64,000 bases of DNA from Tumebacillus algifaecis (GCF_002243515.1 NZ_CP022657.1:216001-280000), one strand, 5' to 3'; positions 54,753 to 63,715 are shown, counted from the stretch's first letter. Numbers and translations are program-made. The notes: generated by a model from the letters alone, not told the origin.

Positions 54753-55559
54753 ATGTCTTCTATCACATCGAAAGGCAGCACCTGGGAGTGGAGCAGATCG
54801 CTTTGGATGATCTGGACTATCTTTTTTGGAATGTTTACATGGGTTTCCTTTTGGTATATCGCCTATCGGGTGAAGCAGATGAAATGGGCCGGATGGGGCT
54901 TGTTGTATTTTGCGGCATTTGGCTACATCATCGCGTTTGCCGGATCGGAGTATGAAGGCACATTCTGGGGTGAGTTCTGGTTTGTGGTCATCTTCGTCAC
55001 CTGGATCGGCGGAATGTTTCACGCTTGGGCAGCGCGCAAAGAGTATCTGCTGCGCTTGGTTGCCATTTCGAAGTTGCAGGTCAACGCACAAGAGCGGTTA
55101 AAAAATCAGATCGAGTTGGAATACGATGTGGACATCGACGGGCAGGAGCAGCCGAAAAGAGCGGTCAAGCCGGTCAGTGCGCAGGCGGGAACACAGCAGG
55201 TCGTATCCGAATCGGCACCTGCTACATCCCTGCAAAAGCAAGCGGTGCAGACCGCATCGGATGCAGGCCCCGTTGAGCCGGAGCCGATCGAAAGGGAGCG
55301 TCCGTCGTCCCCTCCTCCTGCTGTTGCGACCGAACCGGCACATGATGGGCTGGTGGACTTGAACAACGATCCAAAGGAGCGCCTCGCCGAGTTGCCGAAG
55401 ATCGGCATCGTGCTGGCGATGAAGGCAGTTTCGATCCGCGAGACGCAAGGCGGCTTTGCTTCGGTCGAACAGTTTGTGGAAGCGGTCGGCTTGAAGCCGC
55501 ATGTGGCAGAACTGCTGCGTGAACAGATTGTGATCCGTCCACTTCGTTCCAGCAATTGA
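54753..55559 (+). CDS. Membrane protein with C-terminal ComEA-like helix-hairpin-helix
   Basis: The 268-residue protein has three N-terminal membrane segments (about 16-38, 45-62 and 72-95), a Pro/Ala/Glu-rich linker (about 130-200) and a C-terminal helix-hairpin-helix pair (DLNNDPKERLAELPKIGIVL, then GGFASVEQFVEAVGL) like ComEA. Topology of the HhH part is unclear; in ComEA it binds incoming DNA outside the cell. ATG 54753 follows AAGGGGG. It stands alone between two terminators. Confidence 0.8.
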   Translation: MSSITSKGSTWEWSRSLWMIWTIFFGMFTWVSFWYIAYRVKQMKWAGWGLLYFAAFGYIIAFAGSEYEGTFWGEFWFVVIFVTWIGGMFHAWAARKEYLLRLVAISKLQVNAQERLKNQIELEYDVDIDGQEQPKRAVKPVSAQAGTQQVVSESAPATSLQKQAVQTASDAGPVEPEPIERERPSSPPPAVATEPAHDGLVDLNNDPKERLAELPKIGIVLAMKAVSIRETQGGFASVEQFVEAVGLKPHVAELLREQIVIRPLRSSN

Positions 55560-55573
55560 AACAGATCGCCAAG

Positions 55574-55597
55574 CCACCCGTCTTGCGGGTGGTTTTT
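55574..55597 (+). terminator. Rho-independent terminator
   Basis: CCACCCG (55574-55580) pairs with CGGGTGG (55586-55592), followed by TTTTT. Confidence 0.75.
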
Positions 55598-55640
55598 GCG
55601 TATGCGACAATGGAAACAAGATGAGGGAAGAGGATGTGAT

Positions 55641-56492
55641 TTGGCAATGACCTCCAATTTGGTCAGCATGGAATGGCTTTTGGAGCACCTGAACGACCCG
55701 CACGTACGTCTGGTAGACTGCCGTTTTGTCCTCGGGCAGCCCAACGCAGGCGTGCAGGCCTACCAAACGGAACACCTGCCGCGTGCAGTCTATTTTGACC
55801 TAGAACGCGATTTGTCTGCACAGGTCGCCGAGCATGGCGGTCGCCACCCGTTGCCGAACGTGGAGGAACTGGCGGCTAAGCTTGGCCAACGCGGTTTGGG
55901 CGATGAGCACCTGATCGTCGCCTATGACGACCAAGGTGGCGCGATGGCCTCGCGTTTCTGGTGGTTGCTCAAATATATCGGCCACGACCGCGTGGTGGCG
56001 CTCAATGGTACCTTTAGCGCGTGGAAACAGGAAGGGCATCCGACGACCGCAGAGGTTGTGCCCGTTTCGCCGACCGAATTTACTGCACACAGCCAATCCG
56101 ACTTGGTGGTGCATATGAATGAGGTAAGAACGAAGCTTGGCGACGGGAAAACGCTCCTGATCGACTCGCGGGAGGCTGTGCGTTACAAAGGGCTGCAAGA
56201 GCCAATCGATCCGGTCGCCGGACACATTCCGGGCGCTGTCAACCACTTTTGGAAGGATTCCCTGAAAGCGGACGGCACTTGGAAATCGGCGGACGAGCAG
56301 CGCGAACGCTTCCAAGAGGTGGCACCGGAGACGGAAGTGATCGTCTATTGCGGCTCCGGCGTCACCGCCACGCCGAATATCCTCGCCCTTCAGGAAGCGG
56401 GGTATCGCAACGTCAAACTGTACGCCGGCTCTTGGAGCGACTGGTGTTCCCACAAAGAGAACCCGATCGCCACTTCGAAGGAAGAAGGGTAA
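55641..56492 (+). CDS. Thiosulfate/3-mercaptopyruvate sulfurtransferase
   Basis: The protein (about 283 residues) has two rhodanese domains. The N-terminal one lacks a catalytic Cys (AYDDQGGAMASRFWW), and the C-terminal one has the active-site loop YCGSGVTATPN, the form found in mercaptopyruvate sulfurtransferases. It moves sulfane sulfur to thiols or cyanide. TTG 55641 is 7 bases from AGAGG; ATG 55647 is the alternative. It is followed 5 bases later by the Toprim gene. Confidence 0.9.
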   Translation: MAMTSNLVSMEWLLEHLNDPHVRLVDCRFVLGQPNAGVQAYQTEHLPRAVYFDLERDLSAQVAEHGGRHPLPNVEELAAKLGQRGLGDEHLIVAYDDQGGAMASRFWWLLKYIGHDRVVALNGTFSAWKQEGHPTTAEVVPVSPTEFTAHSQSDLVVHMNEVRTKLGDGKTLLIDSREAVRYKGLQEPIDPVAGHIPGAVNHFWKDSLKADGTWKSADEQRERFQEVAPETEVIVYCGSGVTATPNILALQEAGYRNVKLYAGSWSDWCSHKENPIATSKEEG

Positions 56493-56497
56493 AAGCC

Positions 56498-56845
56498 ATG
56501 TATGTTGTCCGAAAAGTGATCATCGTGGAAGGGAAAACGGACAAACGGCGGCTCTTGGAGCTGCTCGCAGAACCTGTGGAGGTGATCTGCACGTTTGGCA
56601 CGCTCTCTGAAGAAAAGCTGGAAGACCTGATCGTGCCGCTACAAGCCGAGGAAGAAGTCTACATTCTGGTTGACGCTGATGACGCCGGCAACAAAATGCG
56701 CGCCCAACTCAAACGGGAGCTTCCCAACGCCCGCCACCTTTACACCCGCAGGATGTACCGTGAAGTGGCGACCACCCCGATCGACTATCTGATCGAGGTG
56801 TTGGCAAAAGCTCATTTCGAACTCAAAACGCCAGATCTGCTATAA
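56498..56845 (+). CDS. Toprim-domain protein (YusF-like)
   Basis: The 115-residue protein is a stand-alone Toprim domain: VIIVEGKTDKRRL carries the catalytic Glu and YILVDADDAGNKMR the DxD metal site, as in YusF and small primase-like proteins. The activity is unknown; related Toprim domains act in primases, topoisomerases and RNase M5. It is close behind the sulfurtransferase gene, so likely co-transcribed. Confidence 0.85.
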   Translation: MYVVRKVIIVEGKTDKRRLLELLAEPVEVICTFGTLSEEKLEDLIVPLQAEEEVYILVDADDAGNKMRAQLKRELPNARHLYTRRMYREVATTPIDYLIEVLAKAHFELKTPDLL

Positions 56846-56880
56846 ATGTCGTTCGATCGAACACAGAAACGAGGTACGCT

Positions 56881-57267
56881 ATGCTCACAACATTCGTCAG
56901 GCTCGGTGCGATCAACCTGTTCCTCGCCGTCGCCCTCGGCGCGTTTGGTGCACACGGATTGGAAGGTAAGATCACCGATCATTATTTAGAGATTTGGAAG
57001 ACCGGGGTGCAGTACCAGATGCTGCATGGCACCGGAATCTTGATCGTGGCGCTGCTCACACAGTTTTTGGGCGCGCCCAAAGCGTTGCGCGCAGCGGGCT
57101 ATCTGTTCCAAGCGGGCATCGTCCTGTTTGCAGGCTCCCTGTACATTCTCGCCATCACTGGAATCGGCTGGCTTGGCGCGATCACGCCGCTTGGCGGGGT
57201 CTGCTTCCTGATCGGCTGGGCCTTGCTCGCCTATGCGGGCGGCAAACGAATCAAACGAGTCAAATAG
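56881..57267 (+). CDS. DUF423 membrane protein (YwdK-like)
   Basis: The 128-residue protein has four membrane segments and the family signature FLAVALGAFGAHGLEGK with ITPLGGVCFLIGWALLAY at the end. DUF423 proteins such as YwdK are common in bacteria and have no known function. It follows the Toprim gene by 35 bases and ends before a terminator. Confidence 0.9.
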   Translation: MLTTFVRLGAINLFLAVALGAFGAHGLEGKITDHYLEIWKTGVQYQMLHGTGILIVALLTQFLGAPKALRAAGYLFQAGIVLFAGSLYILAITGIGWLGAITPLGGVCFLIGWALLAYAGGKRIKRVK

Positions 57268-57288
57268 CAACGACCGCTGTGGTCAACT

Positions 57289-57317
57289 ACCGCTCCCATT
57301 CGTGGGGGCGGTATTTT
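57289..57317 (+). terminator. Rho-independent terminator with UUCG loop
   Basis: ACCGCTCCCA (57289-57298) pairs with TGGGGGCGGT (57303-57312) around TTCG, followed by ATTTTTA. Confidence 0.8.
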
Positions 57318-57339
57318 TATTCCAGTTCCACGCATACTA
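57310..57339 (+). promoter_or_regulatory. Candidate sigma-G promoter of the germination operon
   Basis: CATACTA (57333-57339) exactly matches the forespore sigma-G/sigma-F -10 consensus. GGTATT (57310-57315) lies 17 bases upstream as a partial -35, overlapping the preceding terminator's tail. Forespore control fits a gerA-type operon. Confidence 0.55.
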
Positions 57340-57379
57340 AAATTGCCACTGGAAGCAGATCAAGGAGGAGGTGTTGCCG

Positions 57380-59056
57380 ATGTATCGAGGAAAAAAGAAG
57401 GTCCAGCACGACAAGCGACAGGATGCACAAACAACGCGAGCGGACGAGCAGAAGAGCGGGCAAGCGAACAGCCAACAGGAGGGGCGTGCCAACAGCCGGA
57501 CGGCGGAGGAGCAGTGGAGCGAGCAAGGGGCAACACCGATCTCATCGCGCTTGCAGGAGAATCAGGACTATCTGGAAGCGTTGTTTCAGGACAGCTCCGA
57601 CTTCGTGATTCGCGAGTTCGAAATCGATAAGGGAAGGCAGGCGGTCTGCGTCTTTGTTGACGGTCTGGTTGACACTTCGCAGGTCAACATGGTGCTCAAA
57701 GCCTTGATGATCGACGAAGGCGGATCGGGAACCTCGGAGCGGATTTCGATGACCACCTTGCCTTCTTCCCAGATCACCGAGGTCGATCACTTTAAAGATT
57801 TTGTCAAACTGATTCTGGCCGGCGACACGGGCATCCTGATCGACGGCAACAACAACGGACTGGTGCTCGGCCTGCGCGGGGGAGATGTGCGCGTTGTCGC
57901 GGAACCGGAGACCGAAAAGGTGGTGCGCGGTCCGCGCGACGGGTTTGTGGAAAACTTGCGCACCAACACGGCGCTTGTGCGCCGCAAACTGCGGACCCCC
58001 AATTTAAAAATGAAACCGATGGTCCTGGGCCGCCAAAGCCGTACGGCGCTCGTCGTGTCCTATCTGGAAGGCATCGTGGACCCGAAGGTGGTTGAAGAAG
58101 TGGTCGGCCGCTTGTCGAGGATCGAGATCGATGCGGTGCTCGAATCGGGATATGTCGAAGAGTTGATTCAGGACAGCACCAACTCGCCGTTTCCGCAGGT
58201 GCAGTACACCGAACGGCCCGATACGGTCGCCGCTTCATTGCTGGAAGGGCGGGTTGCGATCATTATCGATGGCACCCCATTTGCGCTGATCGTGCCGACC
58301 ACGTTCTGGCAGTTTTTGCAGGCCAGTGAAGACTACTACGAGCGCTACCAGATCGCGACGCTGGTCCGTTGGTTGCGCTACACATTTTTGATCATCTCGC
58401 TGTTTACGCCATCCCTGTACATCGCCGTGACCACCTTCCACCAGGCGATGCTTCCGACACCGCTTTTGCTGAGCATTGCGGCGGCGCGGGAAGCGATCCC
58501 GTTTCCGGCGGTGATCGAGGCGTTCATCATGGAGATCTCCTTTGAGGCGCTGCGAGAAGCGGGGATTCGACTGCCGAAAATGGTCGGGCAGGCCGTGTCC
58601 ATCCTCGGCGCGTTGGTCGTCGGCCAAGCGGCGGTCGAGGCGGGCATCGTGTCCGCTCCGATGGTGATCATCGTTTCGATCACGGGGATCGCATCGTTCA
58701 CGATCCCGCGCTACAACGCCTCGATCGCCGTTCGAATGTTGCGCTTTCCCTTGATGATTGTCGCCGCAATCTTTGGCATCTATGGCGTGATCTTAGGTGG
58801 CTTGTTCATCTTAGGCCATATGGCCAACCTGCGTTCCTTTGGCGTTCCTTATCTGTCGCCAACCGGCCCTTTGTCGGTCGGTGACTTAAAAGATGTGTTG
58901 ATTCGCGCCCCTTGGTTTGCGATGAAAAAGCGTCCCGAGTTTCTCTCCACCGGCAACCAAAATCGCTTGGGAGAAACGATGAGGGAAGAGCTCTTGCAGG
59001 AGGGTGGACAAAAAGGCAAAACGATCGAGCACAAGAGTGAGGAGGGAAGCGGATGA
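57380..59056 (+). CDS. Spore germination receptor A subunit (GerA family)
   Basis: The 558-residue protein is the A subunit of a nutrient germinant receptor in the spore inner membrane. A hydrophilic, Gln-rich N-domain (about 1-270, DSSDFVIREFEI) is followed by five or more membrane helices with FTPSLYIAVTTFHQAMLPTP and AAREAIPFPAVIEAFIMEI, hallmarks of GerAA/GerBA/GerKA. ATG 57380 lies 7 bases after AGGAGGAGGTG. Its stop overlaps the gerC start. Confidence 0.93.
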   Translation: MYRGKKKVQHDKRQDAQTTRADEQKSGQANSQQEGRANSRTAEEQWSEQGATPISSRLQENQDYLEALFQDSSDFVIREFEIDKGRQAVCVFVDGLVDTSQVNMVLKALMIDEGGSGTSERISMTTLPSSQITEVDHFKDFVKLILAGDTGILIDGNNNGLVLGLRGGDVRVVAEPETEKVVRGPRDGFVENLRTNTALVRRKLRTPNLKMKPMVLGRQSRTALVVSYLEGIVDPKVVEEVVGRLSRIEIDAVLESGYVEELIQDSTNSPFPQVQYTERPDTVAASLLEGRVAIIIDGTPFALIVPTTFWQFLQASEDYYERYQIATLVRWLRYTFLIISLFTPSLYIAVTTFHQAMLPTPLLLSIAAAREAIPFPAVIEAFIMEISFEALREAGIRLPKMVGQAVSILGALVVGQAAVEAGIVSAPMVIIVSITGIASFTIPRYNASIAVRMLRFPLMIVAAIFGIYGVILGGLFILGHMANLRSFGVPYLSPTGPLSVGDLKDVLIRAPWFAMKKRPEFLSTGNQNRLGETMREELLQEGGQKGKTIEHKSEEGSG

Positions 59057-60228
59057 GGCGACGCAAAGCGGTACTCACGATCATCGCGCTCTTTTTGGCG
59101 CTGACACAGACGGGCTGCTGGGACCGCACAGAAGTGAACGATATCGCGATCGTGCTGGCCACCGCGTATGACTTGGACAGCGACGGGCAGTTCCGCGTCA
59201 CCGTGCAGTTGCCGCTGCCTGGACAGTTGGGCGGCAAATCGGGCGGCGGGGGCGGAACATCCGGTTCGAAAAGTTACTACGTCGATTCCGCGTCAGGAAG
59301 TTCGATCCGCAATGCCTCGATGCGCTTGCAGCAGCGGATGCCGCGCCAACTGTTTTATGCGCATCGCCGCGTGTTGGTGATCGGTGAGGAACTGGCGAAA
59401 CGGGGCATTCGCCCCATCTTTGACGCGGTTTCGCGAATCCCGGAAAATCGTCTGACCTCCACCATCGTGATCGCTAAAGGCAAGGGATACGAGATCTTAA
59501 ACAAGCAGCCGCGCTTCGAGCGCTTTTCCAGCGAAGGCATCCGTGAGATCGTCAATACCCAGTCAGTTTTTGGCGTGATGATCAAAGATGCGACGCAAAT
59601 GTTGAGCGTCAGTAAGATCGACGCGATGATCCCGGTCGTCCAAGCCAAGTTCACGGAGGGGTCGGAGGAAAAGCACGAGGAAGTACAGTTTTCTGGGTAC
59701 GCCGTGTTTCGTGATGACAAGATGAAGGGTGAAATTAAAGGGGAGGCGGTCGAAGGCATCCGCTGGTTGAGAAGAAAGGTGAAACCTTACACGGTCACAC
59801 TGAAAGACGAGAGCGGAGAGATCACGGTGGCCTCCGTTTTCAAGGGAAGTTCCAAGGTAAAGCCGATTCGCCGAGGGGACCATTTTCATTTTCAAGTCGA
59901 GGTCAAAGGAACAGCCTACTTGTTGGAAAACCTGAGCAACCTCGAACTGAGCGCGCCAGACAACGTGCTGAAGGTCAATCGCATGCTGAGTGCGCAAGTT
60001 CGATCAACGATCCTGTCGGCGGCCAACGAGATTCGCGAACAGGAGTCTGACATCGCCGGACTCGGCGTGCTGGTCTATCAACAATTCCCGAAAGACTGGC
60101 AAGAACAGTACAGCAAAGACTGGAGAGCGGAGTTGCCGAAAGCGACGTTCGATGTGCAAGCAAAGGTGGAGATCTCACGGATCGGGCTGACGACGGAGAA
60201 CCTCGCCAAACGGCAGGACACGAAATGA
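59053..60228 (+). CDS. Spore germination lipoprotein C subunit (Ger(x)C family)
   Basis: The 391-residue lipoprotein has a signal peptide with Cys about residue 22 (TQTGCWDRTEVNDIAIV), the typical start of Ger(x)C proteins, and the domain FDAVSRIPENRLTSTIVIAKG. A Gly-rich insertion (about 60-72) is unusual. It anchors on the outer face of the spore inner membrane and completes the receptor. It overlaps gerA by four bases (ATGA), and the next gene by four. Confidence 0.93.
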   Translation: MRRRKAVLTIIALFLALTQTGCWDRTEVNDIAIVLATAYDLDSDGQFRVTVQLPLPGQLGGKSGGGGGTSGSKSYYVDSASGSSIRNASMRLQQRMPRQLFYAHRRVLVIGEELAKRGIRPIFDAVSRIPENRLTSTIVIAKGKGYEILNKQPRFERFSSEGIREIVNTQSVFGVMIKDATQMLSVSKIDAMIPVVQAKFTEGSEEKHEEVQFSGYAVFRDDKMKGEIKGEAVEGIRWLRRKVKPYTVTLKDESGEITVASVFKGSSKVKPIRRGDHFHFQVEVKGTAYLLENLSNLELSAPDNVLKVNRMLSAQVRSTILSAANEIREQESDIAGLGVLVYQQFPKDWQEQYSKDWRAELPKATFDVQAKVEISRIGLTTENLAKRQDTK

Positions 60229-60458
60229 GCAGCAGTATCTTCCAGGTTTTGATCGCGCTGTTCTACGTGGCGACGTGGCTGTTCGACTGGCCTACGCTGC
60301 GGCAGAAAAAGAAATTAGAAAAAGCGATCTACTACACGTTGGCGGCCTGTGTCTTGGGGCTGTATCTTGCCAGCCTGTTGCAACTCGAGGTGTGGCTTCC
60401 TACAAAATGGATCGCCTATAACTGGTCCAATTGGCTGCACAGCAAGTTAACTTCGTAA
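60225..60458 (+). CDS. Small membrane protein of the germination operon
   Basis: The 77-residue protein has two hydrophobic segments (about 4-20 and 36-56) separated by a basic stretch (LRQKKKLEKAIYY). The start overlaps the gerC stop (ATGA). Small two-helix proteins (the D subunit class) occur in some ger operons and modulate receptor responsiveness; this one is a candidate by position and topology. Confidence 0.75.
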   Translation: MSSSIFQVLIALFYVATWLFDWPTLRQKKKLEKAIYYTLAACVLGLYLASLLQLEVWLPTKWIAYNWSNWLHSKLTS

Positions 60459-60476
60459 TGGCGAGGGGGAGGCGCA

Positions 60477-61868
60477 TTGGAAACCCAATTTAAGATCAAC
60501 CATCGCCAGTTGGCCTGGATGGTGACGGTGACGCTGGTGGCGGGCGGTTTTTTGACCACTCCGAAAACGCTGGTCGCCCTCGCCAAAGAGGACGCATGGC
60601 TGACACAAGTGTTCGGCATGGTCTATGCGCTCTTGATCACCGCCCTGTTCTACTTTTTGTCACGGCGCTTTCCAGGCAAAAACTTATTCGATATCACGTT
60701 TGCCCTGTTCGGAAAATGGTTGGGCGGGTTCTGCAATTTGATTTTTTTGTTGCACTTTATCAGCGTCATGATCCGTGACATCGGCGTGTTCAACGATTTT
60801 ATGAACACCAACTTGTTGATCCGAACGCCTGGTGAGATCATCGTGCTGTTGCTGGTGCTCTTGCTCATCTACTTCGGGAAAAGCAGTGTGGAAGTGTCGG
60901 TGCGAGTCAACGACCTGATCTTTCCCGTGTTTTTGGGGATGGTGCTGTTGGTGCCGCTCTTGCTGAGCAATGAGTTTTCGATGGACCGCGTGAGGCCGAT
61001 ACTCGGACAGGGATTGGGTCCGTTGACGGCAGGAAATATCATCGGTTGTGGCTGGTATGGTGATCTGCTGGTGTCCGGTGCTTTTATTGGCATGATCGGG
61101 TCGAGCAAGAAAATGTACGCTGCGTTGCGCCACGGAGTGATGGCGACAGCGTTCCTGATGTCGATGGTGCTCTTATGTATCATCGGCGTGCTCGGCACGG
61201 AAGTGGCGGCCCGGTTGCTGTATCCCAACTATTCGCTGGTCGAGCAGATTCACATCACCGATTATCTCGATCGCATCGAACTTGTGGTGTTTTCGATCTG
61301 GCTACCGATCTTTGTGCTGAAAGTAGCTTTTATCTTTCTGGCCTCCCTCACGCTGCTCAATACGATCACCAATCGCGTGAATTACAAACTTTATAACAAA
61401 CAATTTGGTTGGCTCATTCTCTTTTTGTGGCTGTTCGCTTTTCAAAGCGTGATCGAAGTATTCAATTTTGCCAACTACGGTCCCGTGCTGATGCTGCTTC
61501 CCCATCAGATCATCTATCTGCTGCTGTACTTGTTCGGACGGCGACGCAAGGTCGTCGTGGACAATGAGGCAGAGGCGGACAGCGCCCCCAAACAGCCGAA
61601 CGACCCGCGTGGGCAACAGGGTGTCTGGCAGTGGTTCACTAGCAAGTCGGAAAAAACGTGGCGGCGCGTCACCAACTGGGCTGTGGCGACGATCCTCGCG
61701 TCTGTCTGCGCAGGGGCCATGTTTGGACAGGTCAGACCGACACTCGGAACACTGTTTGGCGGGATCATCTTTGCGGCGCTGATCGTAGGCTACGTCAGCA
61801 CCTATTTGGAGATGCGCCAAGTGAACATCGCCAATGAACGGCAACAACAAAGAGAAGGACGTTCTTAG
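60477..61868 (+). CDS. Spore germination receptor B subunit (GerB family), C-terminally extended
   Basis: The 463-residue protein has about ten membrane helices and matches the APC-superfamily GerB subunit that binds the germinant (KINHRQLAWMVTVTLVAGGF, GCGWYGDLLVSGAFIGM). Classical GerB proteins are about 360-370 residues; here a charged linker (about 355-395) and two extra hydrophobic segments follow. The TTG start at 60477 lies after GGGGGAGG. Its stop overlaps the convergent small gene by four bases. Confidence 0.92.
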   Translation: METQFKINHRQLAWMVTVTLVAGGFLTTPKTLVALAKEDAWLTQVFGMVYALLITALFYFLSRRFPGKNLFDITFALFGKWLGGFCNLIFLLHFISVMIRDIGVFNDFMNTNLLIRTPGEIIVLLLVLLLIYFGKSSVEVSVRVNDLIFPVFLGMVLLVPLLLSNEFSMDRVRPILGQGLGPLTAGNIIGCGWYGDLLVSGAFIGMIGSSKKMYAALRHGVMATAFLMSMVLLCIIGVLGTEVAARLLYPNYSLVEQIHITDYLDRIELVVFSIWLPIFVLKVAFIFLASLTLLNTITNRVNYKLYNKQFGWLILFLWLFAFQSVIEVFNFANYGPVLMLLPHQIIYLLLYLFGRRRKVVVDNEAEADSAPKQPNDPRGQQGVWQWFTSKSEKTWRRVTNWAVATILASVCAGAMFGQVRPTLGTLFGGIIFAALIVGYVSTYLEMRQVNIANERQQQREGRS

Positions 61869-62068
61869 CGAACGCCCCTCTTTTTGTTGTTGCGTGCCAG
61901 CGCTTTGAGCAGTGCGAACGCTGCTGTATACGTGGCGGTCGCCAGCACCGTTGCGTACAGCCAGCGATCGGTGCCAAGCGACAGATAGAGAATCAGGTGG
62001 AAGAGGAAAATCACGGCGATCCAAAGCGCCAAGTTCATGCGCTCGATGAACGCCCAGAATCGATTCAT
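61865..62068 (-). CDS. Small two-helix membrane protein convergent with gerB
   Basis: The 67-residue protein (MNRFWAFIERMNLALWIAVI onwards) has two membrane helices and a basic tail. ATG 62068 follows GGGAGGTG on the minus strand; the longer upstream frame is not supported. Its TAA overlaps the gerB TAG, an unusual convergent arrangement without a terminator between. Function unknown. Confidence 0.65.
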   Translation of the reverse strand: MNRFWAFIERMNLALWIAVIFLFHLILYLSLGTDRWLYATVLATATYTAAFALLKALARNNKKRGVR

Positions 62069-62236
62069 ATGCGACACCTCCCGATAGGTATAGCGTCTCC
62101 AAGCGCATCGTATCCATGCTCCTACAGGCTGTGTGGGGATGGCGAGATGTAATTTGGGCGCGGCAATCCGTTTCCACTTGGCGGCTCCAACCATAGAATG
62201 GTAAGGATTCGACAGCAGGGACGGGAGGGAGAAGAA

Positions 62237-62644
62237 TTGGCGAAAAAAGGGAAGAAAATATCACGCACCGTTGGACCCAAAGCAGGGTCTGGCGCTGGAC
62301 AATCAAAGGCGGCGACTCCGAGTATAGGCGATCAATTGAAGGATCGACTGAAAACGGTGAACAAAGGCGGTCTGCTCGGCATGCTCAACGAGGTGCATAA
62401 GACCACGCCCGATCAATGGCAAAATCCGGATAGCGTAAAAGACATGGCGAAGCGATTTGCTGAAAAGCTGAAGATCCCAGTCAATGAGGATAGACTCAAT
62501 CAATTCATGAAAGCTTACAAGGATGCGACCAAAGGCGGGCAACCGAACGCCAGTGTCGAAGATCTTGTGAAAAAATACGGCAAAGGCAAGATCGATGACG
62601 CGACAGTCAAAGAGATGAAGAAGTTTATCAAGCCGAAAGAGTAG
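62237..62644 (+). CDS. Hypothetical basic protein, possible SpoVIF-like C-domain
   Basis: The 135-residue protein has a Lys/Gly/Ser-rich N-terminus (AKKGKKISRTVGPKAGSG) and a helical C-terminal part (VKDMAKRFAEKLKIPVNEDR, then LVKKYGKGKIDDATVKEMKK) that faintly resembles SpoVIF/YjcC of sporulating bacilli. TTG 62237 lies after GGGAGG; the longer frame upstream has no site. The SpoVIF link is weak. A strong terminator follows. Confidence 0.65.
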   Translation: MAKKGKKISRTVGPKAGSGAGQSKAATPSIGDQLKDRLKTVNKGGLLGMLNEVHKTTPDQWQNPDSVKDMAKRFAEKLKIPVNEDRLNQFMKAYKDATKGGQPNASVEDLVKKYGKGKIDDATVKEMKKFIKPKE

Positions 62645-62653
62645 CCATCATCC

Positions 62654-62688
62654 AAAAAGGAACTGCCCCGGCGCGGCAGTTCCTTTTT
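62654..62688. terminator. Bidirectional terminator
   Basis: AAAAAGGAACTGCC (62654-62667) pairs perfectly with GGCAGTTCCTTTTT (62675-62688). Confidence 0.9.
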
Positions 62689-62715
62689 GGGTCGAAAAAA
62701 AGAAACGGGGCGCGT

Positions 62716-63300
62716 CTATTTCGCTTCCCCGTCCGCAGCCTTTTGCTCCGCGCTCGCTCCTTCCCCCCCCCCGCCACCAAGCAGGGCGCCCGACAGCGGC
62801 GAGTTGAGAAACGCCATCAGAATCGAAGCCCACTCTCCGGTCGTTAGTCCCTTGACGTTGCCCTTCATCAGCTTGGGCAGCACGCCAGCCGAATGCAGGT
62901 TTGAGCCCATGCCGTGCAGGGCGTCAAACATCGTATCGGCGCGTTGCATGTAGGTCACGCACTGTTTGCAGAAGTTGCGCAACTGCCCCATCGATTTGAT
63001 CGAGTCCTCATAAAAAGTTGGGCTTTTCGGGCTTGGCAGTTGGAAGCTGGGAAATGATGCGCCGCCGGGCAATGGCGATTTTTTGCCGGCCGAAGTAGCA
63101 GCCGTTCGGGCGGAAAGGCTGCGTCCGCTTCTTTTGTTGCTCCGCGGTCTGATCTCCGCCTTGATCAGATGAATTTCTTTTTCGAGCAAACGTTTCTTAT
63201 GTGTATACGAGGGATGGCCGGCTTGTAAGGCAGTCAGTTCCGCCTCGAGTTTGCGTTTGCGCTTGATCAGTGCGCTATTCTTCTTGGATTTGTCAGCCAC
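62716..63300 (-). CDS. Hypothetical coiled-coil protein with G10 tract
   Basis: The 194-residue protein starts at GTG 63300, 8 bases after GGAGG; GTG 63309 overlaps that site. It has a basic coiled-coil N-terminus (ALIKRKRKLEAELTALQ, KKRLLEKEIHLIKAEI), a Pro/Ser-rich middle and a helical C-terminus (NFCKQCVTYMQRADTMFDAL). Near the end, ten consecutive C on the plus strand (62763-62772) encode poly-Gly. Family unknown; neighbours suggest a sporulation context. Confidence 0.65.
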   Translation of the reverse strand: MADKSKKNSALIKRKRKLEAELTALQAGHPSYTHKKRLLEKEIHLIKAEIRPRSNKRSGRSLSARTAATSAGKKSPLPGGASFPSFQLPSPKSPTFYEDSIKSMGQLRNFCKQCVTYMQRADTMFDALHGMGSNLHSAGVLPKLMKGNVKGLTTGEWASILMAFLNSPLSGALLGGGGGEGASAEQKAADGEAK

Positions 63301-63422
63301 GTGCGACACCTCCGTTTTCCATATCAGGATATGGAAAAGCTGATCAGATCGTGTGGGCGGATATGTAGAATGGGCGTAAGAGATACTAAACTTGACTAAA
63401 GACTATGGGGAGGGAATGCCAC

Positions 63423-63668
63423 GTGGCACCAAACATCAGTCAAGACTGTTACGCCCGTCACGGCGGGGTGCATTTTACTCAGAAAGCATCTGCGGAAGAA
63501 ATCAATCGCTATGTGAAAAATCTGCCCGAAGATCGGCGAGAAAGCCTGTTCGAAGTGCTGGACGAACTGAGCAGCGCAGGCATGATCCAGATCCAAAATG
63601 ACGGCCAATTCTCCGATCCGCACGGCAACCTGCACGGGACGACAGGCTGCTATGAAGACGAGAAGTAG
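63423..63668 (+). CDS. Hypothetical protein (81 aa)
   Basis: The GTG start at 63423 lies about 9 bases after GGGAGGG. The 81-residue product is acidic and helical, with KASAEEINRYVKNLPEDRRE and SLFEVLDELSSAGMIQIQND followed by a His/Gly end (DPHGNLHGTTGCYEDEK). No family is recognised. It is followed by a strong hairpin. Confidence 0.6.
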   Translation: MAPNISQDCYARHGGVHFTQKASAEEINRYVKNLPEDRRESLFEVLDELSSAGMIQIQNDGQFSDPHGNLHGTTGCYEDEK

Positions 63669-63682
63669 CGCTTGTGATGACA

Positions 63683-63715
63683 AGAAGACCTCCACCCGAG
63701 CGGTGGAGGTCTTCT
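63683..63715. terminator. Bidirectional terminator
   Basis: AGAAGACCTCCACC (63683-63696) pairs perfectly with GGTGGAGGTCTTCT (63702-63715) between the 81-residue gene and the convergent aminotransferase. Confidence 0.8.
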
